Numbered from the stretch's first letter, positions 36,101 to 44,365 are shown. The stretch is 54,111 nt of DNA from Alphaproteobacteria bacterium (GCA_028281265.1 JANQKE010000083.1:1-54111); one strand, 5' to 3'. Notes: a model not told the origin generated them from the sequence alone. A program made the numbers and translations.

Positions 36101-39100
36101 TACGATCTGGTGTTCCACCTGCAGGACGGGGAGCATGGTCTGATCCTCGATCTCAACTACGCCACCGACCTGTTCGATGCCGACCGCATCGCCCGGGTCT
36201 GCGAGCAGTTCCTCGCCCTGGCACACCTCGCTACCGACGATCCGGGCCGCCGCCTGGCGGCCCTGCCGGTCCCGTCGCCGGCCGAGGCGGAGGCCATCGC
36301 CGGCTTCGAGCGAGGACCGGCCCGTCCCCTGCCGGACGATGCCACCTTGCCCGGGTTGATGCGCACGACCGCCGCCCGGGTGCCGGACCGGCCGGCGCTG
36401 GCGGCCCAGGCCCGGGTGCTGACCTATCGGGAGGTGATGGCCCGGGTGCAGGCGCTGGCCGGCCACCTGACCGATGAGCTGGGCGTCGCGCCGGGAGCAC
36501 GGATCGCGGTACTGGCCGACCGCACGCTCGGCTCGGCGATCGCCCTGCTCGCGATCCTGGAGGCGGGGGCCGCCTACGTGCCGGTCTACCGCACCCTGCC
36601 CCCGGCCCGGATGGCGCGGATGCTGGCGATCGCCGAGGTGTCGGCCGTCCTGCTGGACACGGCGGACGATGCCCGTCTCCTGCCCCGCGACGCCGGCATA
36701 CCGACCGTCGCGGTGGACGGGTTCGTCACCGGCCCGGTACCCGCACCTGCCGCCGACCGGCCGCACCGGGCCGATCCGGACGCGCTCGCCTACCTGATCT
36801 TCACCTCCGGCTCGACCGGGGAGCCCAAGGCGGTCGAGGTGCCGCATCGCGGCGTCGTCAACATGGTCCACGCGCAGATCGCCGGCTTCGGGATCGCCGA
36901 GGCGGATCGGGTGCAGCAGTTCGCCGCCCCCAGCTTCGATGCGTCGATCGCCAACCTCTACATGGCCTGGGGCGCGGGCGCCGCGGTCGTGCTGCCCGAC
37001 CGGGAGGATCTGGAATCGACCGAGGGCTTCCGCGCCGCCCTCAGACGGGACGCGGTGACGGTAACGACCCTGCCGCCGACTTTCCTGCGGGCACTCTACC
37101 CGGCCGATCTGAGCCCGCTCCGGGTGCTGATCTCCGCCGGGGAGGCCGCCCCGGTGACCGCCCTGTGCCACTATGCCGAGCATCTGGCCGCGTTCAACGC
37201 CTATGGGCCGACCGAAGCCTCGGTGTGCGCGAGCCTGTATAGGGTCCGGCCCGAGGATGCCCGCCTGCCGCGGCTGCCCATCGGCACGCCGCTGGCCAAC
37301 ACCGGCATGCGCATCCTGGATGCCGATCTGGCACCCGCGGCGATCGGCGTCGACGGCGACCTCTATCTGTCCGGGATCGGTCTTGCCCGAGGCTATCGCG
37401 GTCGGCCGGACCTGACGGCCCGCGCCTTCATCACCGATCCCGCGACCGGGGAGCGGCTGTACCGTACCGGCGATCGGGCCCGCTGGCGGGGCGACGGCAC
37501 GGTCGATCTGACCGGACGGGCCGACGCGCAAGTCAAGATCGCCGGCCACCGGGTCGAGCCCGGGGAGGTCGAACACGCCTTGCGCGGCTTGCCCGGCGTG
37601 TCGGACGCCCATGTCGCGCCCGTGACCCGGGCCGATGGCAGCCTGGCCCTGGCGGCCTGGTGGGTGCGGCGGCCCGGGATAGAGCTGTGGCCCTCCATCG
37701 CCGAATTCTACGTCTATGATGACGTCACCTATGGCGCGATGGCGGCCGACGAGGGCCGCAACAGCCGCTACCGGGCCGCCTTCGCCCGCCACCTGCCGGG
37801 CAAGACGGTGCTCGACGTCGGCACCGGGCCCTTGGCGATCCTGGCGCGCCTGGCGGTCGACGCCGGGGCCGCGCACGTCTTCGCCGTCGATCTGTCGGCC
37901 GAAACGGCGGCCAAGGCCCGGGCGACGGTCGCCGGGCTCGGCCTGGCCGACCGGATCACGGTCCTGCACGGCGACGCGGCGACCCTGACGCTGCCCCGAC
38001 CGGTCGACTGGTGCATCTCCGAGATCGTCGGGGCGATCGGCGGATCGGAAGGGGCGGCCAAGATCCTCAACGCCGTCCGGGGCCAGTTGGCCGATCCCGG
38101 CCATATGCTGCCGCGGCGCACGGTTACCCGGATCGCCGCCCTGGCCTCGCCCGTCGACGGGCTGCCCCAGGCCTTTCCCCCGATCGCCGCCCACTATGTC
38201 GAACGGATCTTCGAGCAGGTGGGCCGGCCGTTCGACCTGCGGCTGTGCCTCAAGGGCGTGACCCGGGATCTCCTGATCTCCGGCACGGGCGTCTTCGAGG
38301 ATCTCGACCACACCGTGGAGACCCCGCTGGAGAGCGACCATGCGGTGCGGCTGACGATCGAGCGGGCCGCCACGCTGACCGGCTTCCTGGTGTGGTTGGA
38401 CTTGGAGGTCGATGCGGGCCTGACCGTCGACATCCTGGAGTTCCCGGGGAGCTGGCTGCCCGTGTGGCTGCCGGCGTTCCCCGACGGCGTCGCGGTCGGC
38501 CCCGGCGACACCCTCGACTTCACCGTTCGCCGCCGGCTCAACCCCAACGGCCTGAACCCCGACTTCACGGTCGAGGGGGCGCTCCGGCGCACGGGCGCGC
38601 AGGATCGGCCGTTCCGCTACGTCACCGCGCATTACGGCCAGGGCTTCCGCGTCGATCCCTGGCACGCCCGGCTGTTCGCCGACGGCCCGGATGGCTGGAC
38701 CGTCCCGGTGACCGCCGGCGCCGACACCGCCGGCCTGCGCCACCGGTTGGCGGAGGTGCTGCCGAGCTACGCCCGGCCGGCCTACCTGACCGAGGTCGAC
38801 GCGCTGCTCCGCACCGCCAACGACAAGGTCGACGCCGCGCGGCTGCCCGATCCCCTGGCGACGGTGCAGGTCGCGACGATGGCCGATGGCGGACCGGAGA
38901 CCCCGCACGAAACCGTGATCCGGCATGTCTGCCAGCGGGTGCTGGGCGTCGAGACGATCGGCCCGGAGGACGATTTCTTCCGGCTGGGCGGCGATTCGAT
39001 CCGGGCGATCCGCCTGGTCGGCGAGCTGCGCCGCGCCGGGCTGAAGCTGGAGGTGCGGGATCTGTTCCAGAACCCGACCGTCGCTGGTCTGGCCGATGTG

Positions 39101-40495
39101 GCGGAGCCGTTGCGCGGACTGGCCGACCAGACGCCGCTGACGGGCCCGGTGCCGCTGTCGCCCATCCAGCGCTGGTTCGCGGGCGGCTTCGGGCCGGCGG
39201 CGACCCGGTTCACCATGGCGGTGATGGTCCACGGCACCCCGCGGCTCGACCCCGACGCGGTGGCCAAGGCGGTGCAGGCGCTGTGGCAGCACCACGACAT
39301 GCTGCGTGCCCGCGTCGCCGTCGACGCCGATGGCGGGTTCCACCAGGACGTCGCGGGGCCCCACACGCCGACTTCCTTCGAGATCGTCCGCGGGGAGGCC
39401 CTGCCGGCGGTGGCGGAGCGGCTCCATGACGGCTTCGCCTTCGACGGTGCACGGCCGCTGTTCCGCGCCGTCCTGGTGCCGGCGGAAGCGCGGGACAGCC
39501 TGCTGCTGGCAGCCCATCATTGGGTGGTGGACGCGGTCTCGTGGCGCATCCTGCTGGAGGATCTGGCCGATGCCTATGGCGTCGCGGTGACGGGACGCAA
39601 GCCGGTCCTGCCGCCCCGCACCGACAGCTACCGGGCGTGGGTGGAGCGGCTGCACGGCCTGGCCGACGCACGCGACTGGACCGAAAGCCGGGCGGCCTGG
39701 CGGCGGCTGCCGGCGGCCTCACCCCTGCCCACCGACCGCATGACGGCGCAGCCGCCCCTTGTCGGCGACCGGCGGACGTCGACCCGGCGCCTCGACCCGG
39801 ACGGCACGGCGCGCCTGCTGGCGGCCTGCCGGGACCGGGAGCGGGCGACGGTCAGCGACCTGCTGCTGGCGGCCCTGGCACGGGCGGGCCGTTCGGCCCT
39901 GGGTGCCGGTGCGGTGACCGTCACCCTCGAAACCCACGGACGCGACCGCCCGGTCGCCGATGCGGGAAGCTTCGTCGAACTCGACCGGACCGTCGGCTGG
40001 TTCACCAGCTTCCACCCGGTGACCGTCCCGGGTGACGGCGACCCGCTGACGACGCTCACGGCCGTCAGACAGGCGCAGGCCGCGCTGCCCGACCGAGGCT
40101 TGAGCGCGCTGTTGATCGACCGGTTGGGGGAGGGGCTCGACCTGCCATCGGCCGACATCGCCCTCAACCATCTCGGAGACTTCGGCGGCAACCGCCTGGG
40201 CGACGGGCTCGAGGTCGATTGGGAGGTGCCGGGCAATCCCCACGGGGAGCATCTGCCCCGGCCCCATGCGTGGGAACTGTCCACCATGATCACCGGCGGC
40301 TGCCTGGACATCGGGCTGGACTGGGACAGCGCCCGCACCGAGCCCGCGACGGCCGAACGGCTGCTGGGCGCGTTCGCGGACGCCCTGGTCGAGCTGACCG
40401 ACGCGCTGGACACCGTGGCCACGGCCGGCAGCCGTCCCTTCAGTCTCGGTGACGTCAGCGACGCCGACCTCGACGAGCTGCTGGATGCGGACTGA
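33104..40495 (+). CDS. NRPS, A-PCP-C-A(MT)-PCP-E
   Basis: The 2463-aa protein starts at the ATG at 33104; an earlier in-frame ATG lies inside asnB and is rejected. It opens with an adenylation domain (about 1-520; MFTSGSTGAPKG), so its partner condensation domain is the one that ends the 17086-31203 protein. That pocket reads DVRHLALLAK and is unassigned. Then come PCP (about 530-600; YGGDSLKA), condensation (about 615-1045; HHIVGDL), and adenylation (about 1080-1510; IFTSGSTGEPKA) with pocket DAATIAAVCK, Phe-like apart from Ala at 239. A methyltransferase domain (about 1525-1850; VLDVGTGPLAILARL) is inserted before the A10 motif NDKVDA. A PCP (about 1930-1995; LGGDSIRA) and an epimerisation domain (about 2013-2455; HHWVVDAVSW, VGWFTSFHP) follow. 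The product residue should be D-configured and probably methylated. Confidence 0.92.
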   Translation: MQRNAFADQIAFLADVRGPAPAVDAGDRVMSYADLDAAANRLARAIRGRLDALDDPPVPPIVGLHLTAGADYVVALLATVRAGAAFLPLPPDSPPERLAAMMDTAQAALIVTDGSGRLPAETAALHLRDPAVDRAPSTPPGITAKPGDPAYVMFTSGSTGAPKGILGQHRGLSHFLKWEVATFGLGAETRGSWLAPPTFDVSLRDILVPLMAGGTVVIPDADTRTMPHRLAAWLADRRISLVHIVPTLLRLLTRALPEGGTDPLPALTHLLSAGEPLLAGDVAAWRARAGDRATVVNLYGPSETTLAKLYHRVDALPADPAAVLPIGRPLPQTDVRVMTAGRPCAVGEIGEIHIRTPYRSLGYLHAPDLTRAAFLPTPDGHGPGDWLYRTGDLGRLRADGLMECLGRLDQQIKIAGVRFELAEIEAALRRIPGVALAAARLFDQTAEGGGKLLAGYVTRTDGSTDPLPPEDVRTTLQAHLPSAAIPQTVTVLARMPRTVSGKVNRKSLPTPEDLFYASRTYVAPEGPAEAALAALWGRLFGRSRIGVTIPFGDYGGDSLKAITAVQGIWEASGAEVTLAEFFRAPTIRDLARLIDGRSGHGRHGQPIPPAAPASDDPLSPAQKRLWQLDRMGIAGHAYNLPEAYALTGPLDAEALEAALRAVIARHEALRTVFAERDGLPRQRVQAAALWRLERLDYRDEADLDAALAAAMAANARHRFDLAMGPPVRCTLIRLPDALGTGEPRHGFLFNLHHIVGDLWSLGVMVREIAEAYEAFVAGTEPAWAPLRLQHRDVVAWQAGRLAGGALEAARAYWHTVLSAPLPTLDLPADRPRPPVQSFAGTTCRVGFGRPLTDAIDRLAAAGGAGRFAVLTALIKAWLHRLTGQPDLILGSPVANRDHPDLADQVGYLVNTVALRTRVEPGWSVADLIAAVAETVQGALAHQAYPFDRLVEDLDLPRDMSRSPLFDVMVVYQGFEDTAFTLDGLTIEPLGPENAWSFSRYDLVFHLQDGEHGLILDLNYATDLFDADRIARVCEQFLALAHLATDDPGRRLAALPVPSPAEAEAIAGFERGPARPLPDDATLPGLMRTTAARVPDRPALAAQARVLTYREVMARVQALAGHLTDELGVAPGARIAVLADRTLGSAIALLAILEAGAAYVPVYRTLPPARMARMLAIAEVSAVLLDTADDARLLPRDAGIPTVAVDGFVTGPVPAPAADRPHRADPDALAYLIFTSGSTGEPKAVEVPHRGVVNMVHAQIAGFGIAEADRVQQFAAPSFDASIANLYMAWGAGAAVVLPDREDLESTEGFRAALRRDAVTVTTLPPTFLRALYPADLSPLRVLISAGEAAPVTALCHYAEHLAAFNAYGPTEASVCASLYRVRPEDARLPRLPIGTPLANTGMRILDADLAPAAIGVDGDLYLSGIGLARGYRGRPDLTARAFITDPATGERLYRTGDRARWRGDGTVDLTGRADAQVKIAGHRVEPGEVEHALRGLPGVSDAHVAPVTRADGSLALAAWWVRRPGIELWPSIAEFYVYDDVTYGAMAADEGRNSRYRAAFARHLPGKTVLDVGTGPLAILARLAVDAGAAHVFAVDLSAETAAKARATVAGLGLADRITVLHGDAATLTLPRPVDWCISEIVGAIGGSEGAAKILNAVRGQLADPGHMLPRRTVTRIAALASPVDGLPQAFPPIAAHYVERIFEQVGRPFDLRLCLKGVTRDLLISGTGVFEDLDHTVETPLESDHAVRLTIERAATLTGFLVWLDLEVDAGLTVDILEFPGSWLPVWLPAFPDGVAVGPGDTLDFTVRRRLNPNGLNPDFTVEGALRRTGAQDRPFRYVTAHYGQGFRVDPWHARLFADGPDGWTVPVTAGADTAGLRHRLAEVLPSYARPAYLTEVDALLRTANDKVDAARLPDPLATVQVATMADGGPETPHETVIRHVCQRVLGVETIGPEDDFFRLGGDSIRAIRLVGELRRAGLKLEVRDLFQNPTVAGLADVAEPLRGLADQTPLTGPVPLSPIQRWFAGGFGPAATRFTMAVMVHGTPRLDPDAVAKAVQALWQHHDMLRARVAVDADGGFHQDVAGPHTPTSFEIVRGEALPAVAERLHDGFAFDGARPLFRAVLVPAEARDSLLLAAHHWVVDAVSWRILLEDLADAYGVAVTGRKPVLPPRTDSYRAWVERLHGLADARDWTESRAAWRRLPAASPLPTDRMTAQPPLVGDRRTSTRRLDPDGTARLLAACRDRERATVSDLLLAALARAGRSALGAGAVTVTLETHGRDRPVADAGSFVELDRTVGWFTSFHPVTVPGDGDPLTTLTAVRQAQAALPDRGLSALLIDRLGEGLDLPSADIALNHLGDFGGNRLGDGLEVDWEVPGNPHGEHLPRPHAWELSTMITGGCLDIGLDWDSARTEPATAERLLGAFADALVELTDALDTVATAGSRPFSLGDVSDADLDELLDAD

Positions 40496-41213
40496 TCCGA
40501 TCGGCCGCCTGCGGGAGCGGGGCACGGTCGGCGTGGCGCAGGCGGCCTTCGCCGATCTGCCGGTCGACGCGTCCGATCTATCGGCCGACGAACGGGCGCG
40601 GGCCGGACGGTTCGTGTTCGGCACCGACCGGGACCGCTTCATCGCCGGCCGCGCCTGGGTCCGTCGCCACATGGCCGCGATCCTGGGTCGCCCGGCCCGC
40701 GCGCTTCGGCTGATCGCCGACGCTCACGGCAAGCCGGGCCTCGATGATCCCGACCGGCCGATCGCCTTCAACGTCAGCCACACCCGTCAGCGGATCACCC
40801 TGGCCGTGGCCCGCGATCCGGTCGGCATCGATATCGAGAACCGGGTGCCGGACGACCTCGACGGCGTGGCCGACCTGGTCATGAGCCCGTCCGAGCGCAC
40901 CGCCTTCGCCGCCCTTGCGACGGACCGCCTCCGGCGGGCCGCCTTCGTGCGGCTGTGGACCCGGAAGGAGGCGCTGCTCAAGGCGATCGGCACCGGGCTG
41001 CTCACGGAACCGCGCACCGCGACGGTCGGCCTGGGTCCCCCGGACGATACGCCGGAGACCGTGGCCGATCCGCATGTGCCGGCGCGCGCGTGGACCGTGC
41101 GGTCGTTCCGGGCCGGTGCGGACACGGTCGGCGCCGTCGCGCTGGCGGGCACCGCGCTCACCGTCGTAGGGTTGCCCGTCCCCGCCGCGCCGGAGCCGAC
41201 AGCCAGCCGATGA
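40485..41213 (+). CDS. Sfp-type 4'-phosphopantetheinyl transferase
   Basis: The 242-aa product transfers phosphopantetheine from CoA to the serine of the ACP/PCP domains. Motifs are FNVSHTRQRITLAVA, then VGIDIEN (about residue 113) and WTRKEALLKAIGTGL (about residue 157), which carry the metal- and CoA-binding residues of the Sfp group. The chosen ATG at 40485 overlaps the end of the NRPS gene by 11 nt; a start 36 nt further upstream in the same frame is possible. Its stop overlaps the ABC transporter start. The five carrier domains of this locus are its obvious substrates. Confidence 0.92.
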   Translation: MRTDPIGRLRERGTVGVAQAAFADLPVDASDLSADERARAGRFVFGTDRDRFIAGRAWVRRHMAAILGRPARALRLIADAHGKPGLDDPDRPIAFNVSHTRQRITLAVARDPVGIDIENRVPDDLDGVADLVMSPSERTAFAALATDRLRRAAFVRLWTRKEALLKAIGTGLLTEPRTATVGLGPPDDTPETVADPHVPARAWTVRSFRAGADTVGAVALAGTALTVVGLPVPAAPEPTASR

Positions 41214-42865
41214 ACCTCCTGACCCTGATCGAGCGCGAAGGCGGTCTGCCGACGGCCGTCAAGGTCCGGTTCTTCGGGCTGGCCGGGCTGTCCGGCATCG
41301 CCAGCGCGGCGATCCTGGCGATCGTCAACGCCGCGGCGGAAAACGTCACCAACACCGAGAGCAACATGCGCTTTCTGGTGATGTTCCTGATCGCCAACGG
41401 TGTGTTCATCCTGACCCAGACGCGGGTGATGACGGCGGTCTGCCAGCGGGTGGAGGAAGCGATCCACGGCATGCGGCTGAAGATCCTCGAACGCGCCCGC
41501 CACGCCGAGCTGCTGGACATCGAGCGGATCGGCCGGTCGGAGATCTTCGCCTGCATCAGCCGGGAGACCCAGACCATCGCCCAGGCCGCCCCGTCGATCG
41601 TGATCGGCGCCCAGTCGGCCGTGCTGGTGGGGTTCACCATGGCCTACATGGCGTTCCTGTCGCCGCTATCGGCCATCCTGTCGGTGGTCTTCACGGTGCT
41701 GGGGGCCTGGTTCCACTTCAAGCAGTCCGGCCAGATCAAGCGCCAGCTGGCGGTCGCGTATGCGCAGGAGAACACGCTTGTCGACCGGTTCACCGACCTG
41801 CTCGACGGCTTCAAGGAAGTGAAGATGAACACCGCCCGCTCAGCCGATCTGAGTGCGCGGATCGAACAGACCTCCCGCGCGGTGACGGATCTGCGGATCG
41901 CCACCCAGACGCTGTACGCCAAGAACTTCGCCTACAGCCAGGTGACCTTCTACCTGCTGACCGGGATCCTGGTGTTCGTGGTCCCGAACGTCGACCAGAC
42001 CTATGCCGACGTGGTGCTGATGACCACCACCGCGAGCCTGTTCATGATCGGCCCGATCTCCAACGTCGTCGGCTCGCTGCCGATCTTCAACAATGCCGAG
42101 GCCGCCGCCGGCAGTCTGATCGATCTCGAACGCCGGTTGAGCGCCATCGAACCCACGGTGACCGACAATCCGCCACCGATCCCGAAGTTCAAGCGGATCA
42201 GCATGGAGCGGGTCATCTTCCGCTATCCCGAGCAGAACGGCGAATCCGGCTTCGTGGTCGGCCCGATCGATCTGGAGATCGAGCGCGGCGAGACGGTGTT
42301 CATCACCGGCGGCAACGGGTCGGGCAAGACCACGATGATCCGGGTGCTGATCGGTCTCTACCCCGCCACCGAAGGGGTCATCCGGATCGACGGCGAGCCG
42401 ATCGGCAACAACCGGCTGAACGCCTATCGCAACCTGTTCGCCGTGGTGTTCTCCGACAACCATCTGTTCGGGGAACTGTACGGCATCGAAGACGTCGATC
42501 GGATACGGGCGGACGAGCTGTTCGAGATCCTGGAGATGCGCCACAAGGCCCATCTGGAGGACAACCGGTTCAGCACGACCAGCCTATCGGGTGGGCAGCG
42601 CAAGCGCCTGGCGCTGATCGCCGCCCTGTTGGAGCGGCGCCCGATCGCCATGTTCGACGAGTGGGCAGCCGACCAGGACCCCCATTTCCGCAAGCGCTTC
42701 TATCGGGAGATCCTGCCGATGCTGAAGGCCGAGGGGATCACCGTGCTCGCCATTACCCATGATGACGCGTATTTTGACGCGGCCGACAAGCATGTGCACC
42801 TGGATGCCGGCCGGCTGACCGTGGTCAAGCCAGGCACCGATGCGACGGAGGCCGAAACACCATGA
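41210..42865 (+). CDS. Cyclic peptide ABC exporter (SyrD/PvdE type)
   Basis: The 551-aa half transporter has an N-terminal six-helix membrane domain (about 1-300) and a nucleotide-binding domain (about 330-545). The latter has Walker A GGNGSGKTT (about residue 365), signature LSGGQRKRLAL (about 458) and Walker B AMFDEWAADQDP (about 480). The DEWAADQD Walker B and RKRFYREILP sequence are characteristic of the SyrD/PvdE exporters that move lipopeptides and pyoverdine precursors across the inner membrane. The ATG overlaps the transferase stop (ATGA), and its own stop overlaps the ParA start. It should export the lipopeptide to the periplasm. No outer-membrane factor is encoded in the window. Confidence 0.93.
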   Translation: MNLLTLIEREGGLPTAVKVRFFGLAGLSGIASAAILAIVNAAAENVTNTESNMRFLVMFLIANGVFILTQTRVMTAVCQRVEEAIHGMRLKILERARHAELLDIERIGRSEIFACISRETQTIAQAAPSIVIGAQSAVLVGFTMAYMAFLSPLSAILSVVFTVLGAWFHFKQSGQIKRQLAVAYAQENTLVDRFTDLLDGFKEVKMNTARSADLSARIEQTSRAVTDLRIATQTLYAKNFAYSQVTFYLLTGILVFVVPNVDQTYADVVLMTTTASLFMIGPISNVVGSLPIFNNAEAAAGSLIDLERRLSAIEPTVTDNPPPIPKFKRISMERVIFRYPEQNGESGFVVGPIDLEIERGETVFITGGNGSGKTTMIRVLIGLYPATEGVIRIDGEPIGNNRLNAYRNLFAVVFSDNHLFGELYGIEDVDRIRADELFEILEMRHKAHLEDNRFSTTSLSGGQRKRLALIAALLERRPIAMFDEWAADQDPHFRKRFYREILPMLKAEGITVLAITHDDAYFDAADKHVHLDAGRLTVVKPGTDATEAETP

Positions 42866-43554
42866 CCCAGGGGCCCCGCAATCGCCCGTCGCCCGTCGGC
42901 ATCGTCGCCGTCGGCAACCTCAAGGGCGGGGTAGGCAAGAGCACGCTGGCGGTCAACCTCGCCTGCTGGTTTGGAATGAAAGGGGCCGGCGCCCGCCGCC
43001 ATCCGGTCGTCCTGGTCGATGCGGACGCGCAAGGCACGGCGCTGGAGTGGGCCGCATCGGGTCTGCTGCCGGTCGATCTGATCGAAGCCCCGCTCGACGA
43101 GCACACCGACCACGGCGCCTGGCACCGTCTGGTCAGCGACGCGCGGGACCAGGCCGGCCTGGTGGTGATCGACCTGCCGCCGCATTGGGGCCCGGCGCTG
43201 ACGCTGGCGCTGGCGATCGCCGATCTCCTGGTGATGCCGGTCACGCCCAGCGGAGCCGATCTGCGAGCCACCCAGCAGGCCCTGGAGCGGTTGCGCAGCA
43301 GCCGCGAGCAGCGGGACGGGGCGCCGGCGGCCATGCTGATCCCCTCCAAGGTCGACCGCCGGACCGCCGCGGGGCGGGAGATCGCGGACGTGCTGGCCGA
43401 GCTGGGGGAGCCGGTCGGGCCGTCCGTGGCCCAGCGATCCGCCCATGTCGACGCGTTCACTACGGGCCGCTGGATCGGCGACTGGGCACCGCGATCGACG
43501 GCCGCGGCCGAGATCGGCGCCCTGGCCCGGCATGTCCGGGAGGTGCTGCGATGA
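42862..43554 (+). CDS. ParA/MinD-family ATPase in the NRPS operon
   Basis: The 230-aa product has the deviant Walker A GNLKGGVGKSTLAVNLACWF, with the signature lysine of ParA/MinD proteins, then VLVDADAQGTALEW and LVVIDLPPHWG. It has the length of small ParA proteins (McdA, ParF-like) without an N-terminal DNA-binding domain. These ATPases form gradients on the nucleoid or membrane and position plasmids, carboxysomes, chemoreceptor arrays or other large cargo. It is joined to the exporter by ATGA and to the next gene by ATGA, so it is translated with the biosynthesis genes. A plasmid-partition role is less likely next to argH and lysA. The cargo is unknown; the megasynthase or exporter is an inference. 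Confidence 0.85.
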   Translation: MTQGPRNRPSPVGIVAVGNLKGGVGKSTLAVNLACWFGMKGAGARRHPVVLVDADAQGTALEWAASGLLPVDLIEAPLDEHTDHGAWHRLVSDARDQAGLVVIDLPPHWGPALTLALAIADLLVMPVTPSGADLRATQQALERLRSSREQRDGAPAAMLIPSKVDRRTAAGREIADVLAELGEPVGPSVAQRSAHVDAFTTGRWIGDWAPRSTAAAEIGALARHVREVLR

Positions 43555-44291
43555 CCCGTCGGCCATCCTTGCGGGACACGCTCGACCAGCCGGCCGAGCG
43601 GGATCCCAAGGCCCGGGGCAAGGCCCCGGGCAAGGCTCGCACCGCGGCGGCGGGCGACAAAACCGCGGCCAAGGGCCGTTCCCCCACCCGGAAGGAACCG
43701 CAGGCCGCCGGCGACCCCGGCGCACCGGCCACCCCCCAAGCCAGACAGCCGGCAGCGCCTGAGCACGCCGGCGATCGGACGCCCCGAGGAGATCGCAGCA
43801 TGAACGGCAGTCAGAGCACCGGCCCCGGCCCGACCGAGGAGGTCACGCCGGTGGCGGAAATCCAGGTCATCCCGCGCCCGTCTTCGGAAGCCAGGCGGAT
43901 CATCCGCCGCTATGCCACCTGGGCGGCGGGGGCCGGTTTCCTGCCGATCCCGGTGGTCGACACGATCGGCATGACCTCGGCCGTGGTGAAGATGATGACG
44001 GAACTGGACCGGCTGCACGGCTGGAAGACCGATCCCGGCTTCATCCGCTCCGCGGCCCTGGTGTTGCTGGGGGTGCTGACCCCGAAGATCCTGGTGGCCA
44101 GCGCCGGCAAGGCGGTGCCGGCGTTGCACGCGGGCTCGATGGTGGCCCTTGCGGCCTTCGCCTGGGCCGCGACCTGGGCGGTCGGTCAGGTCTATGCCAG
44201 CCACCTCGCTTCCGGCGCCGCGCCGAAGACCCTCGATATCGACTTCGCCAAGGAGGCCGTCGTGCAGGCGTTCGAGAACCAGGCCGGATGA
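43551..44291 (+). CDS. Basic disordered N-terminus plus DUF697 membrane domain (right copy)
   Basis: From the ATG at 43551, overlapping the ParA stop, the frame gives 246 aa. The first about 83 residues are low-complexity and basic (MTRRPSLRDTLDQPAERD, then KARGKAPGKARTAAAGDK). A DUF697 domain follows (EARRIIRRYATWAAGAGF, LPIPVVDTIGM, ELDRLHG) with further hydrophobic helices. A second ATG at 43800 has GAGGAG eight bases upstream and would give only the 163-aa DUF697 part, so two products are possible. The start MTRRPSLRDTLD resembles that of small ParA-partner proteins, but the usual C-terminal DNA-binding part is missing. It is the last gene of the operon and homologous to the 8636-9112 gene. 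Confidence 0.75.
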   Translation: MTRRPSLRDTLDQPAERDPKARGKAPGKARTAAAGDKTAAKGRSPTRKEPQAAGDPGAPATPQARQPAAPEHAGDRTPRGDRSMNGSQSTGPGPTEEVTPVAEIQVIPRPSSEARRIIRRYATWAAGAGFLPIPVVDTIGMTSAVVKMMTELDRLHGWKTDPGFIRSAALVLLGVLTPKILVASAGKAVPALHAGSMVALAAFAWAATWAVGQVYASHLASGAAPKTLDIDFAKEAVVQAFENQAG

Positions 44292-44365
44292 CCGGCCGGG
44301 TCGGGCGATCCCCCATCGCCCCGGGATGACGCAGGACGGGTTTTCCCTGCCTGATACCAAGCTAC

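Noticed and set aside
9531-44291. Didemnin or thalassospiramide cluster known from related marine alphaproteobacteria
   Set aside because: Those are built from different PKS-NRPS modules; the FAAL-KS-AT-aminotransferase start and the module count here do not fit.
42862-44291. Plasmid partition locus
   Set aside because: No ParB, replication gene or parS-like repeats, and core genes argH, lysA and ilvE lie next to it.
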